Shown: positions 5,254 to 5,284 of the stretch, piece after piece | How positions within the stretch are numbered: position 1 is the stretch's first letter | Layout of the letters: every line of letters begins with the position of its first letter | DNA from: Caldilineae bacterium | GTDB taxonomy: Bacteria; Chloroflexota; Anaerolineae; J102 | Length of the DNA stretch: 5,284 nt | Direction: 5' to 3' | NCBI GenBank assembly: GCA_011192085.1 | Contig: DUEQ01000307.1 | Location: 1-5,284, forward strand | Notes under the pieces: generated by a model | Told to the model about the DNA's origin: nothing | Databases searched by the model: none | What the model saw: the letters and a program-made list of their open reading frames with translations, nothing else | Made by a program: the position numbers and the translations under genes

Positions 5254-5284
5254 TGGGGTTCCTCTGGACGCACATTCACGACGC

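Noticed and set aside
1..5284. CRISPR array, tRNA, rRNA or insertion sequence
   Set aside because: No spaced direct repeats of CRISPR type, no cloverleaf-like segment, no rRNA-like stretch and no transposase-like protein is visible; the only repeats are the short heptad arrays.

Overview
The window is GC-rich and densely coded, and every gene I can support lies on the minus strand. It holds one soluble enzyme, a class II HMG-CoA reductase, and a three-gene membrane-protein operon. The operon proteins look like distant relatives of the antiporter-like subunits of complex I and of group 4 hydrogenases. A bacterial class II HMG-CoA reductase, heptanucleotide tandem repeats in the gaps and GC-rich coding together suggest a Chloroflexota (Chloroflexi) genome, for example Anaerolineae-like. 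This is inference; there is no rRNA or other phylogenetic marker here.

Layout in transcription order (right to left). The right edge (5200-5284) is a promoter region with an extended -10 box placed so that the first gene would have almost no 5' leader, plus a possible divergent promoter pointing out of the window. Then come a 536-aa NuoL/M-like membrane protein (5199-3589); a 27-bp gap containing two heptad repeats; a 218-aa HyfE-like membrane protein (3561-2905); and a 464-aa NuoM/N-like membrane protein (2908-1514) that starts inside the previous gene through an ATGA overlap. A 273-bp intergenic region follows. It carries a strong intrinsic terminator for the minus strand, a promoter-like extended -10, a very good Shine-Dalgarno sequence in front of a tiny TTG-start frame, two inverted repeats and a heptad repeat array. 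Last is the 400-aa HMG-CoA reductase (1240-38), whose stop codon lies inside a second copy of the heptad array.

How the genes work together: the operon order (NuoL/M-like, HyfE-like, NuoM/N-like) is the order of the hyfD-hyfE-hyfF part of hydrogenase-4 operons, but no hydrogenase, dehydrogenase or iron-sulfur subunit is visible. Both large subunits seem to lack the TM5 glutamate and TM7 lysine that define the proton path in NuoL/M/N. The operon is therefore best described as an orphan, divergent membrane module of unknown function, and it is the most interesting part of the window. The HMG-CoA reductase supplies mevalonate for isoprenoids; the terminator suggests it is a separate transcription unit with no evident functional link to the operon.
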